A stretch of DNA of 64,000 bases from JBQTKD01 sp963703165 (GCA_963703165.1 OY969798.1:1488001-1552000); one strand, 5' to 3'. Counted from the stretch's first letter, positions 8,055 to 17,602 are shown. The notes: generated by a model from the letters alone, not told the origin. Numbers and translations: made by a program.

Positions 8055-11000
8055 TGGACCACCTGCGACCCCTCGGGTCGCGCCGAGCAGCACCGGCGGT
8101 ACGCGCAGCGGTCGCAGCCCTCACTGGTGACGGGGTGGAACGCCTCGGCGCGGATGCGACGGGCGGCGTCGGCGAGCATGCGGTGCGCCCAGTCCGGATC
8201 CTCGGCGTCGGGGAGCGGCACCTGTCCGTGCACGCGGGGCAGTTCCTCGCCCTTCACCGCCTGACGCAGCATCACAAGCTCGGCGCCGCCGCAGTCCTGC
8301 GCCGCGTCGGGCAATGCCGCGGTGAGCCCGCCCGCGTTGACGACGGCCTGGTAGACGCCCAACTGCGGGTGTGCGGCGAGCTCGGCCTTGGTGGGCGGGG
8401 TCTTGTTGGTCTTCAGGTCGGTGACCCGGGTGCGGCCGGCGGCGTCGCGTTCGACCCGGTCGAGGCGACCCTTCACGCGGACCCGGTCACCCTCGACCTC
8501 CAGTTCGGTGTCGAACGGGACCTCGACGCCGAGCAGCGTGCGTTCCGGGCGGCCGAGGTGCCAGGCGAGGAAGCGGCGCAGCGCGTCCCGGGCCAGTTCG
8601 CGTTGGTCGGTGGACTGCCAGGGGGCGTCGTAGGCGAGCTCGGCCCAGACGGTGTCCAGCCGCCCCATCAAATGGTCGAGGTCCGTCGACCCGCCCGCAC
8701 CGACCTCCTCGGCCAACGCATGCAGCACGTTGCCGAAACCCAGCGCCGCCGTGGCCGCGTCGTCGGCGCGGACCTCGCGACGCAGGAACCACTGCAGCGG
8801 GCAGCCGGACAGACCGGCGACCGTGCTCGGCGACAGTTCGACGGGCAACGCCGGATCGCGCACCGGTGCCCGCGCCACGGTCGTCTCGACCATTCCCCAC
8901 CAGCGCGCCGGATCGGCGGCGGGCACGAGTGGCTGCCCGTCGGTGTCGGCGGCGGCGGCGAGCACAGCGAGCCGCTCGGCGGCTGCCGAACGCAACGCGG
9001 GCGAGCTGTCCGGGTCGATGAGGACCGCGCGCAGGTTCGCCACCAGACCGGAGGCCGACAGCGACCGCGTGGGTCGACCGGTGACGACCACCGCCGGTAC
9101 CCCGAGTTCGTCGAGGAACCGCGAGGGCCGGTCCCCCGCCTCGTCCGCGCTGGCGACCGCGGTCACCAGCAGCCGCTCCGCGGCCCGGGTCACGGCGACG
9201 TAGAACAGCCGACGTTCCTCGGCCAGGCGTTCGGTCGGGGTCTCCGCCGGCGCCAGGCCGTCGGGTTGCAACCGATCCGCGGCCAGGAACGACCCACGGC
9301 GGCGCAGGTCCGGCCACGCGCCCTCCTGAACCCCGACCACCACGACCAGCGGCCACTCCAGCCCCTTGGACCGGTGCGCGGTCATGACCGCGACAGCGTC
9401 CGCGGAGCGGGTATCGGGTTGCGGACGGTCGCCGGGGATCTGCTGCACGTCCAACTGCGCCAGCAGCGTGCGGATGCTGCCGCCGCCGATCGGTTCGGCC
9501 GCCCGGCGGGCGAGGTCGAACAACGCGCACACTGCGTCGAGGTCCCGCCCGGCCCGTTCTGCCGCCGGGCCACGGCCGACGGCCGCCTGCTCCAGGCGCG
9601 CCGGCCAGTCGGTCCCGTTCCAGATCGTCCAGAGCACCTCGTGGGCCGTGCCGGCCTCCGCTGCCGCGGCCGCCGCGGCCAGCAGGCGAGTCAATCCGTT
9701 CGCGGCCACGGCCGTCGGGTCACGCATCCCGGCGAGTGCGGCCGGGTCGACCAGGGCGTCGCGGAGCAGCACCTCCGACGGCGCGACCCGGTCCGGGTCG
9801 GCCTTGCGGGCGCGGGCGCGCAGCTCCCTGCCCAGGACGCGCAGCGCCGCGGGGTCGACCCCGGCGAGCGGGGACAGCAACAGGTCCCGGGCGTCCTCGG
9901 GGGTGGTGGCCGCTGGGTCGAGGGCGAACCGCAGCGCCGCGCGGAGCACGGCGACGGCCGGTTCGGCGCGCAGCGGGAGTTCGTCGGCGGCGACGGCGAA
10001 CGGGATGCCTGCCGCCCCGAAGGCGCGCCGCACCGCGGGGATGGTGCGGGTGCCCGAGCGCACCAGCACCGCCATCTCCGACCAGGACCGGCCCTCCTCG
10101 AGGTGGGCGCGACGCAGCGTCTCCGCGACGGCCTCCAGCTCCGCGCCGGCGTTCGAGTAGAGCCGGACCGCAACCTGCCCCGGGGTGCGGGCGGCCGACT
10201 GCGGCTCGCGGTGCGCCCGCGCCGCCGCGGCGTCGAGTCCGCTCAGCGGCAGACGCCGCGCCACGGAACGCCCGACCGTCAGCAGCCCCGGCCCGTACCG
10301 GCGCACGGTGCGCAGCACCGCGGTCGGGGCCGGGCGGCCCGCCCGGTCGAGGAAGGTGTGGCCGAAGTCGAGAATCTCCCGCACCGAGGCGCCGCGGAAC
10401 GCGTAGATGGCCTGGTCCGGATCCCCGAATACGGTGAGGTCCCGGCCGTCCCCCGCGATGGCCTGCAGGAGCCGAACCTGGGCGGGGTCGACGTCCTGGT
10501 ATTCGTCGACGAACACGTGCGAGTACTGCGCGCGCAGCTCCGCCCGGGTCTCGGGCTGCTCGGCCAACGCGACCGCGCGGAGCACCAGCCCGGAGTGGTC
10601 GCCGACGCCGCGGGCGTCGAGTACGTCGAGGTAGACGTCGGTGAACTCCGCCAGCGCCTGCCATTGCTCGGCTCGCTCGGGATCGAGCTTCGCGAGCACG
10701 TGCAGGTCGACGTCGCGTTCGGCGACGCGGGACAGGACGTCGCGGACCTCCTCGGCCAGGCCACGCGTACCGACGGCCGCGGCGAACTCCGTGGGCCAGT
10801 CCAGGGCCGTCAGCGGGTCGCCGACCGTGCCGCGCAGGAGTTCGCGGACGGCGACGTCCTGTTCGGCCCCGGACATGAGCCGAGGGGCGAAGCCGTGGTC
10901 CGCGAGGAGGGTGAAGCAGAACGAGTGGAAGGTGGCCGCGGCCGGTCCGGCGGTAGTACGGCGCAGCCGCCGGCCGATGCGGTCCCGCAGCTCCGCGGCG

Positions 11001-11239
11001 GCCTTACGGCTGAAGGTGAGGACGAGGATCCGCTCGGGGTCGACGCCATCCGCGACGCGGGCCGCGACGGCCTCGACCAGCGTGGTGGTCTTGCCGGTAC
11101 CGGGGCCGGCCAGGACCAGCAGCGGGCCGCCGGGATGCTCGACGACGCCGCGTTGGGCGTCATCGAGGGTCGGGACGACGAGTTCCGGTGGACCCGAGCG
11201 CACCAGCCGGTACGTCGGCCCCCGCCGTTCCCGCGCCAC
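8051..11239 (-). CDS. adnA: AdnA-like helicase-nuclease subunit
   Basis: 1062 aa. A UvrD-like motor with Walker A AGPGTGKT (44-51), FVDEYQDVDP and GDPDQAIYAFRGAS is followed by a RecB-type nuclease (GRLDRVERDAAGRTRVTDLK, QLGVYQ). A cysteine in LSGCPLQWFLRR before the nuclease and three more at the end (GCDRCAYRRCC, C-X2-C-X5-C) match the 4Fe-4S cluster of AddB/AdnA nucleases. Counterpart of Rv3202c; partner of the overlapping AdnB. GTG start at 11239, with GGGG about 7 nt upstream. First gene of the adnA-adnB-nudC operon. Confidence 0.9.
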   Translation of the reverse strand: MARERRGPTYRLVRSGPPELVVPTLDDAQRGVVEHPGGPLLVLAGPGTGKTTTLVEAVAARVADGVDPERILVLTFSRKAAAELRDRIGRRLRRTTAGPAAATFHSFCFTLLADHGFAPRLMSGAEQDVAVRELLRGTVGDPLTALDWPTEFAAAVGTRGLAEEVRDVLSRVAERDVDLHVLAKLDPERAEQWQALAEFTDVYLDVLDARGVGDHSGLVLRAVALAEQPETRAELRAQYSHVFVDEYQDVDPAQVRLLQAIAGDGRDLTVFGDPDQAIYAFRGASVREILDFGHTFLDRAGRPAPTAVLRTVRRYGPGLLTVGRSVARRLPLSGLDAAAARAHREPQSAARTPGQVAVRLYSNAGAELEAVAETLRRAHLEEGRSWSEMAVLVRSGTRTIPAVRRAFGAAGIPFAVAADELPLRAEPAVAVLRAALRFALDPAATTPEDARDLLLSPLAGVDPAALRVLGRELRARARKADPDRVAPSEVLLRDALVDPAALAGMRDPTAVAANGLTRLLAAAAAAAEAGTAHEVLWTIWNGTDWPARLEQAAVGRGPAAERAGRDLDAVCALFDLARRAAEPIGGGSIRTLLAQLDVQQIPGDRPQPDTRSADAVAVMTAHRSKGLEWPLVVVVGVQEGAWPDLRRRGSFLAADRLQPDGLAPAETPTERLAEERRLFYVAVTRAAERLLVTAVASADEAGDRPSRFLDELGVPAVVVTGRPTRSLSASGLVANLRAVLIDPDSSPALRSAAAERLAVLAAAADTDGQPLVPAADPARWWGMVETTVARAPVRDPALPVELSPSTVAGLSGCPLQWFLRREVRADDAATAALGFGNVLHALAEEVGAGGSTDLDHLMGRLDTVWAELAYDAPWQSTDQRELARDALRRFLAWHLGRPERTLLGVEVPFDTELEVEGDRVRVKGRLDRVERDAAGRTRVTDLKTNKTPPTKAELAAHPQLGVYQAVVNAGGLTAALPDAAQDCGGAELVMLRQAVKGEELPRVHGQVPLPDAEDPDWAHRMLADAARRIRAEAFHPVTSEGCDRCAYRRCCSARPEGSQVVQ

Positions 11240-11316
11240 GCCTGTGCCCCCTCGTCGCCACTGCCGAGGACCATCACATCAGCCGGCACCGACAACTCGC
11301 CCGGGCGTCTTCCGCC

Positions 11317-11625
11317 TCAGTCCGACAGTCCGGTCCAGCGCGCTGCCTTCATGTCGACCTTGCCGTTGGGGCGCACCGGGGTCCCCTCCTCGTGCCAGTG
11401 CCGGGCGCACACCCGGTCCTTGCCCGGGGGCGGGGAGCCGTCGGCGTGCGGCACCCGCCACCACGGAACCCCCCCGCCGTGGCGGGACAGCACCGCCCCG
11501 ACCTGCCGCGGCCCACCGACGCCGAGCGCGTCCGCGATGTCGCCGTAGGCCATCACGTGGCCCTCCGGGATCGACTCGACGAGCGCAAGAACAGCCTCGG
11601 TGAACTCGTCACCGGACGAGTTCAC
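11317..11625 (-). CDS. alkyltransferase-like (ATL) DNA lesion-binding protein
   Basis: 102 aa matching the C-terminal DNA-binding domain of O6-alkylguanine-DNA alkyltransferase (IPEGHVMAYGDIADALG, PRQVGAVLSR). The active-site PCHRV is replaced by PWWRV (W55-W56), so there is no acceptor cysteine. Such ATL proteins bind alkylated guanine and hand it to nucleotide excision repair. Counterpart of Rv3204 by position. The GTG start at 11625 is the only candidate after an in-frame stop and lies inside a perfect 21-bp hairpin, so initiation or upstream transcription may be controlled there. Confidence 0.85.
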   Translation of the reverse strand: MNSSGDEFTEAVLALVESIPEGHVMAYGDIADALGVGGPRQVGAVLSRHGGGVPWWRVPHADGSPPPGKDRVCARHWHEEGTPVRPNGKVDMKAARWTGLSD

Positions 11626-11635
11626 CGAGGCTGTT
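11590..11635 (-). terminator. perfect 21-bp hairpin over the start of the ATL gene
   Basis: Arms 11590-11610 and 11615-11635 are exact inverted copies around a 4-nt loop. On the minus strand the hairpin starts 11 nt after the stop of the serine protease gene, so it can act as its terminator, yet it also contains the GTG start and first codons of the ATL gene. The 3' tail is only mildly T-rich. Confidence 0.6.
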
Positions 11636-11646
11636 GGTTGTACGTT

Positions 11647-12573
11647 CTAGGAGCGAGGCCCCGCCGGGAGACCGGCCTGGGAGCCACTGCCCATGAAGCC
11701 CTGCAGCGCGGGGACCGAACCCGGTGCGAAGGGCACGTCGCCCTCGGCCAGGCGCAGACCCTTGATGCCGGAGTGCTCCTGCGCGTACTTCAGCGCCTTC
11801 GCCAGGTCGGCGACGCCGTTGCTGCCGGGGATCGGAGCGATCGACAGGGTCGAGAGAACGCCGAACGCCTGGCCCTTGCTGTCGATGAAGCCCGAGCCGG
11901 AGTCACCGGGGATGCCCGGGGACGCGGTGTAGACCTCGTGCGACCAGCCGTCGGGCGAGGTGCCGATGCTGAAGCCCTGCTTCGGGGAGAACTGCTCGAT
12001 CCCACCGCGCAGCGGCGAGTTGCCGTACGACAGGACCGACTCGCCGGCCTCGACCGGGGTGTCACGCAGCGCGGTCGGGCCACCGAAGACGGGGATCGAC
12101 GGGTTGACCTTGTCGATCGCGGAGTCCGGGATGCGGATGAGCGAGAAGTCGTTGTTGGCGCAGGCCGCCTCGTCCTTCTCGCCCGCCTTCTGCATGGCGA
12201 TCCACGAGGAGTAGACGATCTTGCCCGTCACGCCGGAGGCGCCGAGGCCGACCTTGGTGCCCAGCGGCTCGGACTTGGTGTTGCAGCCGTTGGTGTCGTT
12301 GGCAGCACCCTTGCCGGAGCAGTGCGCCGCCTGGCCGATGTAGGCGTGGTTCTTGGCGTCGAGGAAGACGAAGTTCGAGGTGCAGGCGGCGTCGCCGTTG
12401 GTCAGGGTGGGAACACCTGGGTGGATCGACGAGAGGCCGAACTCGGCCCACTTGGGGACCTCGACGGGGCCTGCCGCGTTCGCGGTGGCGCCGGGCGCGG
12501 TGATGGCGAGTGCAACAGCAGCCGTAGCGGCGGCGCTGATTGCGGTCTTCCGGAAAGTACGCGGCGAGCTCAT
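11647..12573 (-). CDS. secreted trypsin-like serine protease (S1 fold)
   Basis: 308 aa. The ATG at 12573 is preceded by GAGGAG at 8-9 nt; a longer in-frame start at 12609 lacks this. A signal peptide spans about 1-33 (positively charged start, Ala-rich core, ANA|AG). The chymotrypsin-type triad is visible: H84 in GQAAHC, D142 in NNDFSLIRI and S225 in PGDSGSGF. Four cysteines near the His and Asp could form disulfides. The C-terminus is a Gly/Ser/Pro tail. Probably an exported peptidase; substrate unknown. It occupies the place of the esterase gene lipV in M. tuberculosis but is unrelated to it. Possibly ends at the hairpin 11590-11635. Confidence 0.8.
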   Translation of the reverse strand: MSSPRTFRKTAISAAATAAVALAITAPGATANAAGPVEVPKWAEFGLSSIHPGVPTLTNGDAACTSNFVFLDAKNHAYIGQAAHCSGKGAANDTNGCNTKSEPLGTKVGLGASGVTGKIVYSSWIAMQKAGEKDEAACANNDFSLIRIPDSAIDKVNPSIPVFGGPTALRDTPVEAGESVLSYGNSPLRGGIEQFSPKQGFSIGTSPDGWSHEVYTASPGIPGDSGSGFIDSKGQAFGVLSTLSIAPIPGSNGVADLAKALKYAQEHSGIKGLRLAEGDVPFAPGSVPALQGFMGSGSQAGLPAGPRS

Positions 12574-12840
12574 CGGCGGAAACTCCTCGGTCTGCGGGGG
12601 TTCAGACACTCAAGGTCAACGTAGGTAAAGACAGAACGGGACGGGCCGTTTTGCCCGAACTCGGTCAACCGCGGCGCACCTGTCCATATACCCACTTCGT
12701 GCGTGTTGATTCGGACTGTAGCTCTGCCCGGTTTGGCGTGAATGGCTCGACGTGTTACGGGCTGCTCACAATCAGCCTGAACCTCGCGGACGCCCCACGA
12801 CGGCATCTTGCCGAAAATAGAGGCATTTCCATCGCGGCGA

Positions 12841-14001
12841 TCAGTACGAGGGCTTGTCCGGCTCGATCTCACGGACCCAGGCGAGCACTCCGCCGCCGAC
12901 GTGCACGGCGTCGGCGAACCCGGCGGCCTTGGTGACCGCGAGCGCCTCGGCGGAGCGGGTTCCCGCCTTGCAGTAGAGGACGACCTGCTTGTCCTGCGGC
13001 AGCTTCGCGAGCGCATTTCCGTTGAGGAACTCGCCCTTCGGGATCAGAGTGGCGCCTGGGATGGCGACGATCTCGAACTCGTTGGGCTCGCGGACGTCGA
13101 TCAGGGCGATCTCCTTGCCCGCGTCGATCATGTCCTTGAGGTCCCGCGCGGTGATCGTGGAGTCCTTGACCGCCTGGCTGGCTTCCTCGGAGACCGAACC
13201 GCAGAAGGCCTCGTAGTCGATCAGTTCGGTGATGGCCGGGGCGTCGGGGTCACGGCGCACCTTCACCTGGCGGTAGGTCATGTCCAGGGCGTCGTAGATC
13301 ATCAGGCGCCCGACGAGCGGGTCCCCGATGCCGGTGATGAGCTTGATGGCCTCGGTGACCATGACCGACCCGATCGAGGCGCACAGGATGCCCAGCACGC
13401 CACCCTCGGCGCACGACGGGACCATTCCGGGCGGCGGGGGCTCGGGGTAGAGGTGTCGGTAGTTCGGGCCGTACTCCTCCCAGAACACCGAGACCTGGCC
13501 CTCGAACCGGTAGATCGAGCCCCACACGTACGGCTTGCCGAGCAGCACCGCCGCGTCGTTGACCAGGTACCGGGTGGCGAAGTTGTCGGTGCCGTCCACG
13601 ATCAGGTCGTAGTCGCGGAAGATGTCGAGCACGTTGGTGGAGTCCAGGCGGACCTCGTGCAGGTTCACCGTGATCAGCGGGTTGATCTCCGCGACGGACT
13701 CCTTGGCGGACTGCGCCTTGGACTTGCCGATGTCGGACTGACCGTGGATGACCTGGCGTTGCAGGTTCGACTCGTCGACGACGTCGTCGTCGATGATGCC
13801 GAGCGTGCCGACGCCCGCGGCGGCGAGGTACAGCAGCGCCGGCGAGCCGAGGCCACCCGCGCCCACACAGAGCACCTTGGCGTTCTTCAGGCGCTTCTGA
13901 CCGATCATCCCGACATCGGGGATGATCAGGTGGCGGCTGTACCGACGGACCTCTTCAACAGTCAGCTCGGCAGCAGGTTCGACCAGCGGGGGCAGGCTCA
14001 C
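12841..14001 (-). CDS. moeZ: MoeZ/MoeBR adenylyltransferase-sulfurtransferase
   Basis: 386 aa from GTG 14001 (GGAG 6 nt upstream). The N-terminal E1/MoeB-like domain has GAGGLGSP (48-55), the DDDVVDESNLQRQ segment and DGTDNFATRYLVND. The C-terminal rhodanese domain has CKAGTRS with catalytic C344. The paired CxxC zinc motif of E. coli MoeB is not seen. MoeZ activates the C-terminus of small sulfur carriers (MoaD, ThiS, CysO type) with ATP and transfers sulfur for molybdopterin, thiamine or cysteine synthesis. Counterpart of Rv3206c, so it closes the conserved block. Divergent from the next gene with about 120 bp between. Confidence 0.92.
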   Translation of the reverse strand: MSLPPLVEPAAELTVEEVRRYSRHLIIPDVGMIGQKRLKNAKVLCVGAGGLGSPALLYLAAAGVGTLGIIDDDVVDESNLQRQVIHGQSDIGKSKAQSAKESVAEINPLITVNLHEVRLDSTNVLDIFRDYDLIVDGTDNFATRYLVNDAAVLLGKPYVWGSIYRFEGQVSVFWEEYGPNYRHLYPEPPPPGMVPSCAEGGVLGILCASIGSVMVTEAIKLITGIGDPLVGRLMIYDALDMTYRQVKVRRDPDAPAITELIDYEAFCGSVSEEASQAVKDSTITARDLKDMIDAGKEIALIDVREPNEFEIVAIPGATLIPKGEFLNGNALAKLPQDKQVVLYCKAGTRSAEALAVTKAAGFADAVHVGGGVLAWVREIEPDKPSY

Positions 14002-14120
14002 GGCAATCTCCGGTGCAAGTGTGTGCAGGTGTCGGGCAGTGCTGCTGTAACCGTCCCATGCCCCATCCGATTCCGCCTCCTCGGTACCGCGCAGGTCACA
14101 GCGCTGCCCCACACTGAGCC

Positions 14121-15689
14121 ATGGCAGCGACTCGAGAGCGCCGCGTCCGGAGGTTGGTCGGTCGTTGCGCCGCCGCGAGCGGGGCGTTCGTGCTCGCCTT
14201 TGCCCTTCCGATCCTGCACGCGCCCCCGGCTCGAGCCTGCTCGTGCGATCAGGTGCGCCTCGGCGAGGCGGTGGCCGCCGGCAATCCGATCGCGATCGTC
14301 CGGCGCCTGGACCCGCCCAATCAGTTGTCCTATGTCGTACAGGTGGAGCGAGCGACGGCGACCGGGCTGCCCGCGCGCATCGAGATCGAGGAGAAGGATC
14401 TCTGCGTCTTCGATCTACCTGTCCATGGCATCGGCGCACTCGCGCTCGAACGGCGGGGCGCCTCGTGGCGGATGGTGCACTGCTCCTCCATCGAGGTGGC
14501 GGACGGCTTGCAGCACGTGACCGGCGCCCCGGCCACCAGCGGGACCGGACCGCCTGTCGTGCTCGCGGTCGGCGGGTTCGCGGGTGCTCGCCTGGCGGGG
14601 CTGGACCGGACCGGAGATGTGGTCGCGTGGGATCGGCGGCCCGGCTTCGGGCTTGCGGTCGCACCGTGTCCCGGCGGCGAACGCGTTGCCGCGATCGGGT
14701 TCACGACCGAGAACCACATGGAGCTGAGCGTGCACGACGCCCGGACCCTCGACGTCGTCCGCACCGTCGCGCTGCCCGCCGTCGGAACACAGGACGTCGC
14801 CCTGGCCTGCCGCGACGAAGCCGGGAATCGCGTGGACCTGGTCGCTGCCCGGGGCACCGCTGAGGGAGAGGCGCCCGGCCAATGGGTGTCGATCCGCGGC
14901 ACCGACACGACGGCGCGCGACCTGCCCGGACTCGGAGGCACCGCGGCGACAGCGGACGGCTTCGTGGTGACGGTCGTGTCGAAGGCTCCGCCTGTCCTAG
15001 TGCGTCTGGATGCCGTTGGAGATCAGAAGGTCCTGCACCGGTTCAGCGACGAGCCCGGTCAGGCGGGCCGTTCCGAGTTCCGGGTCCGGCCCGGGTCGGT
15101 CGCCGTCAGCCGGGACGGTCGGACCATCGCCGTCGTCGAGTCGGACAACGACACCGGATTTCAGTCCCTGCTCGCGATCGACTCACGCAGCGGCGAACTG
15201 ATCCGACGCCAGGACCTGTTCAGCGGGGGGTCTCTGGCATGGACCCGATCCGGGCGATTGATCTTCAGCCAGGGCGGGGCTCCGTCGGAGCGTCGCGTGA
15301 TCGAGTTGAATGCCGACCTTCGGCCTGTGGCGCATCGCAGCACCGTCGGCGCCGGTGGACACCTCGCGGCGATCGGGGATGACGTCGTGACGTACGGCGT
15401 CGGCCGGCTGGCTGTGCATCCGGCGTTGGGCCGAGGTCAGGCGCGCGAGGCGTCCGAGCTCCGGCTCGTGGGAGCGCGGCAGGTGATCGACCTGCCGGCC
15501 CTCGGCGACCAAGCATTTCTGCTGTCGCCCGACCAGGTGAGCGTCCCCGACCCTGCCCGTCCGGTGGCCGCACCCGTCCGCAGGTCGACGGACGGATTGA
15601 CGACGACGGTGGGGATCGGCGTCGTGCTTGTGGGGGCTGCCGCGGTGCTCGGTACGGCCACCGCGCGGGCCCGCCGCCGACACAGTTGA
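14121..15689 (+). CDS. exported, membrane-anchored hypothetical protein with repeat-propeller-like body
   Basis: 522 aa. An N-terminal signal peptide (about 1-39, ending ARA|CSC) is followed by a beta-rich body with several DGRTIAVVE- and DRTGDVVAWD-like segments that resemble blades of a beta-propeller. A single transmembrane helix (about 490-512) and an RARRRHS tail end the protein, so the body should lie outside the membrane, anchored at the C-terminus. The first mature residues contain closely spaced cysteines (CSC) and there are further cysteines later. No enzyme motif seen and no named family recognised. The binding site at the start is weak. It converges on the crp-like gene with a strong hairpin between. 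Confidence 0.65.
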   Translation: MAATRERRVRRLVGRCAAASGAFVLAFALPILHAPPARACSCDQVRLGEAVAAGNPIAIVRRLDPPNQLSYVVQVERATATGLPARIEIEEKDLCVFDLPVHGIGALALERRGASWRMVHCSSIEVADGLQHVTGAPATSGTGPPVVLAVGGFAGARLAGLDRTGDVVAWDRRPGFGLAVAPCPGGERVAAIGFTTENHMELSVHDARTLDVVRTVALPAVGTQDVALACRDEAGNRVDLVAARGTAEGEAPGQWVSIRGTDTTARDLPGLGGTAATADGFVVTVVSKAPPVLVRLDAVGDQKVLHRFSDEPGQAGRSEFRVRPGSVAVSRDGRTIAVVESDNDTGFQSLLAIDSRSGELIRRQDLFSGGSLAWTRSGRLIFSQGGAPSERRVIELNADLRPVAHRSTVGAGGHLAAIGDDVVTYGVGRLAVHPALGRGQAREASELRLVGARQVIDLPALGDQAFLLSPDQVSVPDPARPVAAPVRRSTDGLTTTVGIGVVLVGAAAVLGTATARARRRHS

Positions 15690-15690
15690 A

Positions 15691-15734
15691 CGGCCCGCTG
15701 TGGGCTGACGCCGGGTCAGTCCACAGTCGGGCCG
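15691..15734. terminator. bidirectional terminator hairpin
   Basis: A long interrupted stem pairs CGGCCCG-CTGTGG (15691-15703) with CCACAG-CGGGCCG (15721-15734), with an inner CTGAC/GTCAG pair. The plus-strand side is followed by the A/T-rich CAATTAATTGAATTA. It lies between convergent genes. Confidence 0.75.
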
Positions 15735-15746
15735 CAATTAATTGAA

Positions 15747-16529
15747 TTACCTGGCGCGTCGCGCCAAGCGTTCGAGGTCGAGCAGGACGACCGCCCTGCC
15801 CTCCAGGCGCAACCACTTGCGGGAGGCGAAGTCGGCCAGGGCCTTGTTCACCGTCTCGCGGGAAGCGCCGACCAGTTGGGCCAACTCCTCCTGGGTCAGG
15901 TCATGCGCGACGTGCATGCCCTCCTCGGTCGGGATCCCGAACCGGGCGGACAGATCCAACAGCGATTTCGCGACGCGACCCGCGACGTCGGTGAACACCA
16001 GATCGGCGACGACCTCACTGCTGCGGCGCAGCCGGCGGGACAGCTGCCGCAGGAGCGACAACGCGAGGTCCGGACGTTGCGTGAGCCAGGGCCGGAGGTT
16101 CTCCGCCGAGAGGGAGAACAGGCGACAGTCGGTGATCGCGATGGCGGTCCCCATCCGCGCCTCGGGATCGAACACGGTCAGTTCGCCGAACATGTCGCCG
16201 GGGCCGAGCACCGACAACAGGCTCTCGCGGCCGTCGCTGGAGGTCCGACCGACCTTGAGCTTGCCTTCGACGACGACGAACAGTCGGTCACCGAAGTCGC
16301 CCTCGCGGAACAGCACCTGTCCCCGGCCGAGGCTCACCTCGACCATCGACTGGCGCACCGCCGCAGCCGCCTCCTCGTCGAGGCCCGCGAACAGCGGCGC
16401 CTTACGGAGGACCTCGTCGGCGGGGCTCCTGCCGGGGGCGGGTGCGCTGATCAGTCGCGGACGGGTCCAGGTCTGCGGGGTGTGCACGACGGCGGCTGAG
16501 GCGCTGCCGTCGCGATTCTCGAGGAGCAA
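15747..16529 (-). CDS. crp: Crp/Fnr-family transcriptional regulator (GlxR/CRP-like)
   Basis: 260 aa from TTG 16529, chosen because AAGGAG lies exactly 6 nt upstream; ATG 16640 or 16607 would add 26-37 residues without a well-spaced site. The cyclic-nucleotide-binding fold contains GDRLFVVVEGKLKVGR, DGRESLLSVLGPGDMFGEL and R in DPEARMGTA. The C-terminal winged helix has LTQEELAQLVGASRETVNKA. It closely resembles mycobacterial CRP (Rv3676) and corynebacterial GlxR, global cAMP-responsive regulators. Its N-terminal extension of about 35 residues before the conserved EVLRKAPLF is longer than usual. It may act on catabolic promoters, but no clean TGTGA-N6-TCACA site was seen in this window. Confidence 0.88.
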   Translation of the reverse strand: MLLENRDGSASAAVVHTPQTWTRPRLISAPAPGRSPADEVLRKAPLFAGLDEEAAAAVRQSMVEVSLGRGQVLFREGDFGDRLFVVVEGKLKVGRTSSDGRESLLSVLGPGDMFGELTVFDPEARMGTAIAITDCRLFSLSAENLRPWLTQRPDLALSLLRQLSRRLRRSSEVVADLVFTDVAGRVAKSLLDLSARFGIPTEEGMHVAHDLTQEELAQLVGASRETVNKALADFASRKWLRLEGRAVVLLDLERLARRAR

Positions 16530-16921
16530 GGTGCACTCCTTCCTGGCCCGCGGAACGGGCCTAGCCAGTGATCCCGGGCGGGCGCGCAGGAAGAGATCGC
16601 TGCGCATAAAGTTCTCGGTCCTCCGAGCCGGAGGCGTCATGTTCGGCGCAAGCGGAAGCGGACTCTGGGATTCGACGGAGTGTCGGACGCCGGGACGCGT
16701 CCGACACCACCGCGCTTCGATGCGGTGCGGGCCCCCGAATGGGGTGGCTTACAGGTGTCGCACGTCACAAATTGCCCCTAGCAAGGACGCCCAAACCGAG
16801 TCGAAGCGGTTCGAAAGGTAAAGACTTCAAGGCCGCGTCTCAGAACTGGCGCGGACTGTGCGTGCTCTGTGGCTTGCGGCGTTTCACCGCGCGGCCCCTC
16901 GGCCCCGGCCATGGTGGGGCG
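16530..16921. other. intergenic stretch between crp-like and rhomboid genes
   Basis: About 390 bp without a convincing gene. If the regulator starts further upstream (16607 or 16640), part is coding. It should hold the divergent promoters, but no clear -35/-10 pair stands out. Confidence 0.4.
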
Positions 16922-17602
16922 ATGAGCCGACGTCTCCCCGCGGTCACGTTCGCCCTGCTCGTGCTGAACGCGACGGTCTTCCTGCTCGGGCCCCGTGCGG
17001 GCTCCGGACGCTGCGCGTCGACCGTGTTCGCCCAGCGGTACGGGGCCGTGCCGTGGGAGCTGACGCACAATCAGGCCCTGCCGGCCAGCCGGGCCTCGGG
17101 TTGCGCGCTGCCGGACCTCGACAAGAACCCCGCGCTCTCGGCGTTGACCTCGATGTTCGTCCACGCCTCGGCTGCGCACCTGATCGGCAACCTGTTGCTG
17201 CTCGCCGTCGTCGGGTGGGCGGTGGAACGCCGGATGGGGCCGGCCCGGTTCGCGGCCTTCTATCTCGTGTGCGGGTACACCGCCGCCTACGGATTCGCGT
17301 TCAGCGTCCCGTCGGACACCAGACCACTGATCGGGGCCTCCGGGGCCATCGCCGGAGTCGTCGCGGCCTACGTCTGGCTACGCCCTCGGGAGTACGTGGT
17401 CCCGCTGCTCGCGCTGCCCCTGCTGCTGCCGATGCCCGGCCCGGCACTGGGCGGCCAGCCCGGGAGCAACGTCGCGTACATGGCCCACGTCGTAGGCCTG
17501 GTCGTCGGGCTGGCACTGACCGCCCTGTGGGTCGGTCGGCCGTTACCCGTCCCCGTGGCAGGCGTGCGTCCCGAAGGCACGGCGGTGATAGGTCAGCGGT
17601 AG
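16922..17602 (+). CDS. rhomboid-family intramembrane serine protease
   Basis: 226 aa with several hydrophobic helices. Family motifs are present: HLIGN (86-90), the catalytic serine S140 in GASGAIAG and the catalytic histidine H189 in AYMAHVVG. Rhomboids cleave transmembrane proteins within the membrane. The extracellular loop after helix 1 carries cysteines C31 and C61. ATG 16922 is preceded by GGTGGGG. Its last 60 bp overlap the end of the convergent flavin reductase gene. Confidence 0.85.
   Translation: MSRRLPAVTFALLVLNATVFLLGPRAGSGRCASTVFAQRYGAVPWELTHNQALPASRASGCALPDLDKNPALSALTSMFVHASAAHLIGNLLLLAVVGWAVERRMGPARFAAFYLVCGYTAAYGFAFSVPSDTRPLIGASGAIAGVVAAYVWLRPREYVVPLLALPLLLPMPGPALGGQPGSNVAYMAHVVGLVVGLALTALWVGRPLPVPVAGVRPEGTAVIGQR

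Noticed and set aside
16755..16771. Crp-like site (TCACA at 16765) upstream of the crp-like gene
   Set aside because: The left half does not match TGTGA at the required 6-bp spacing.
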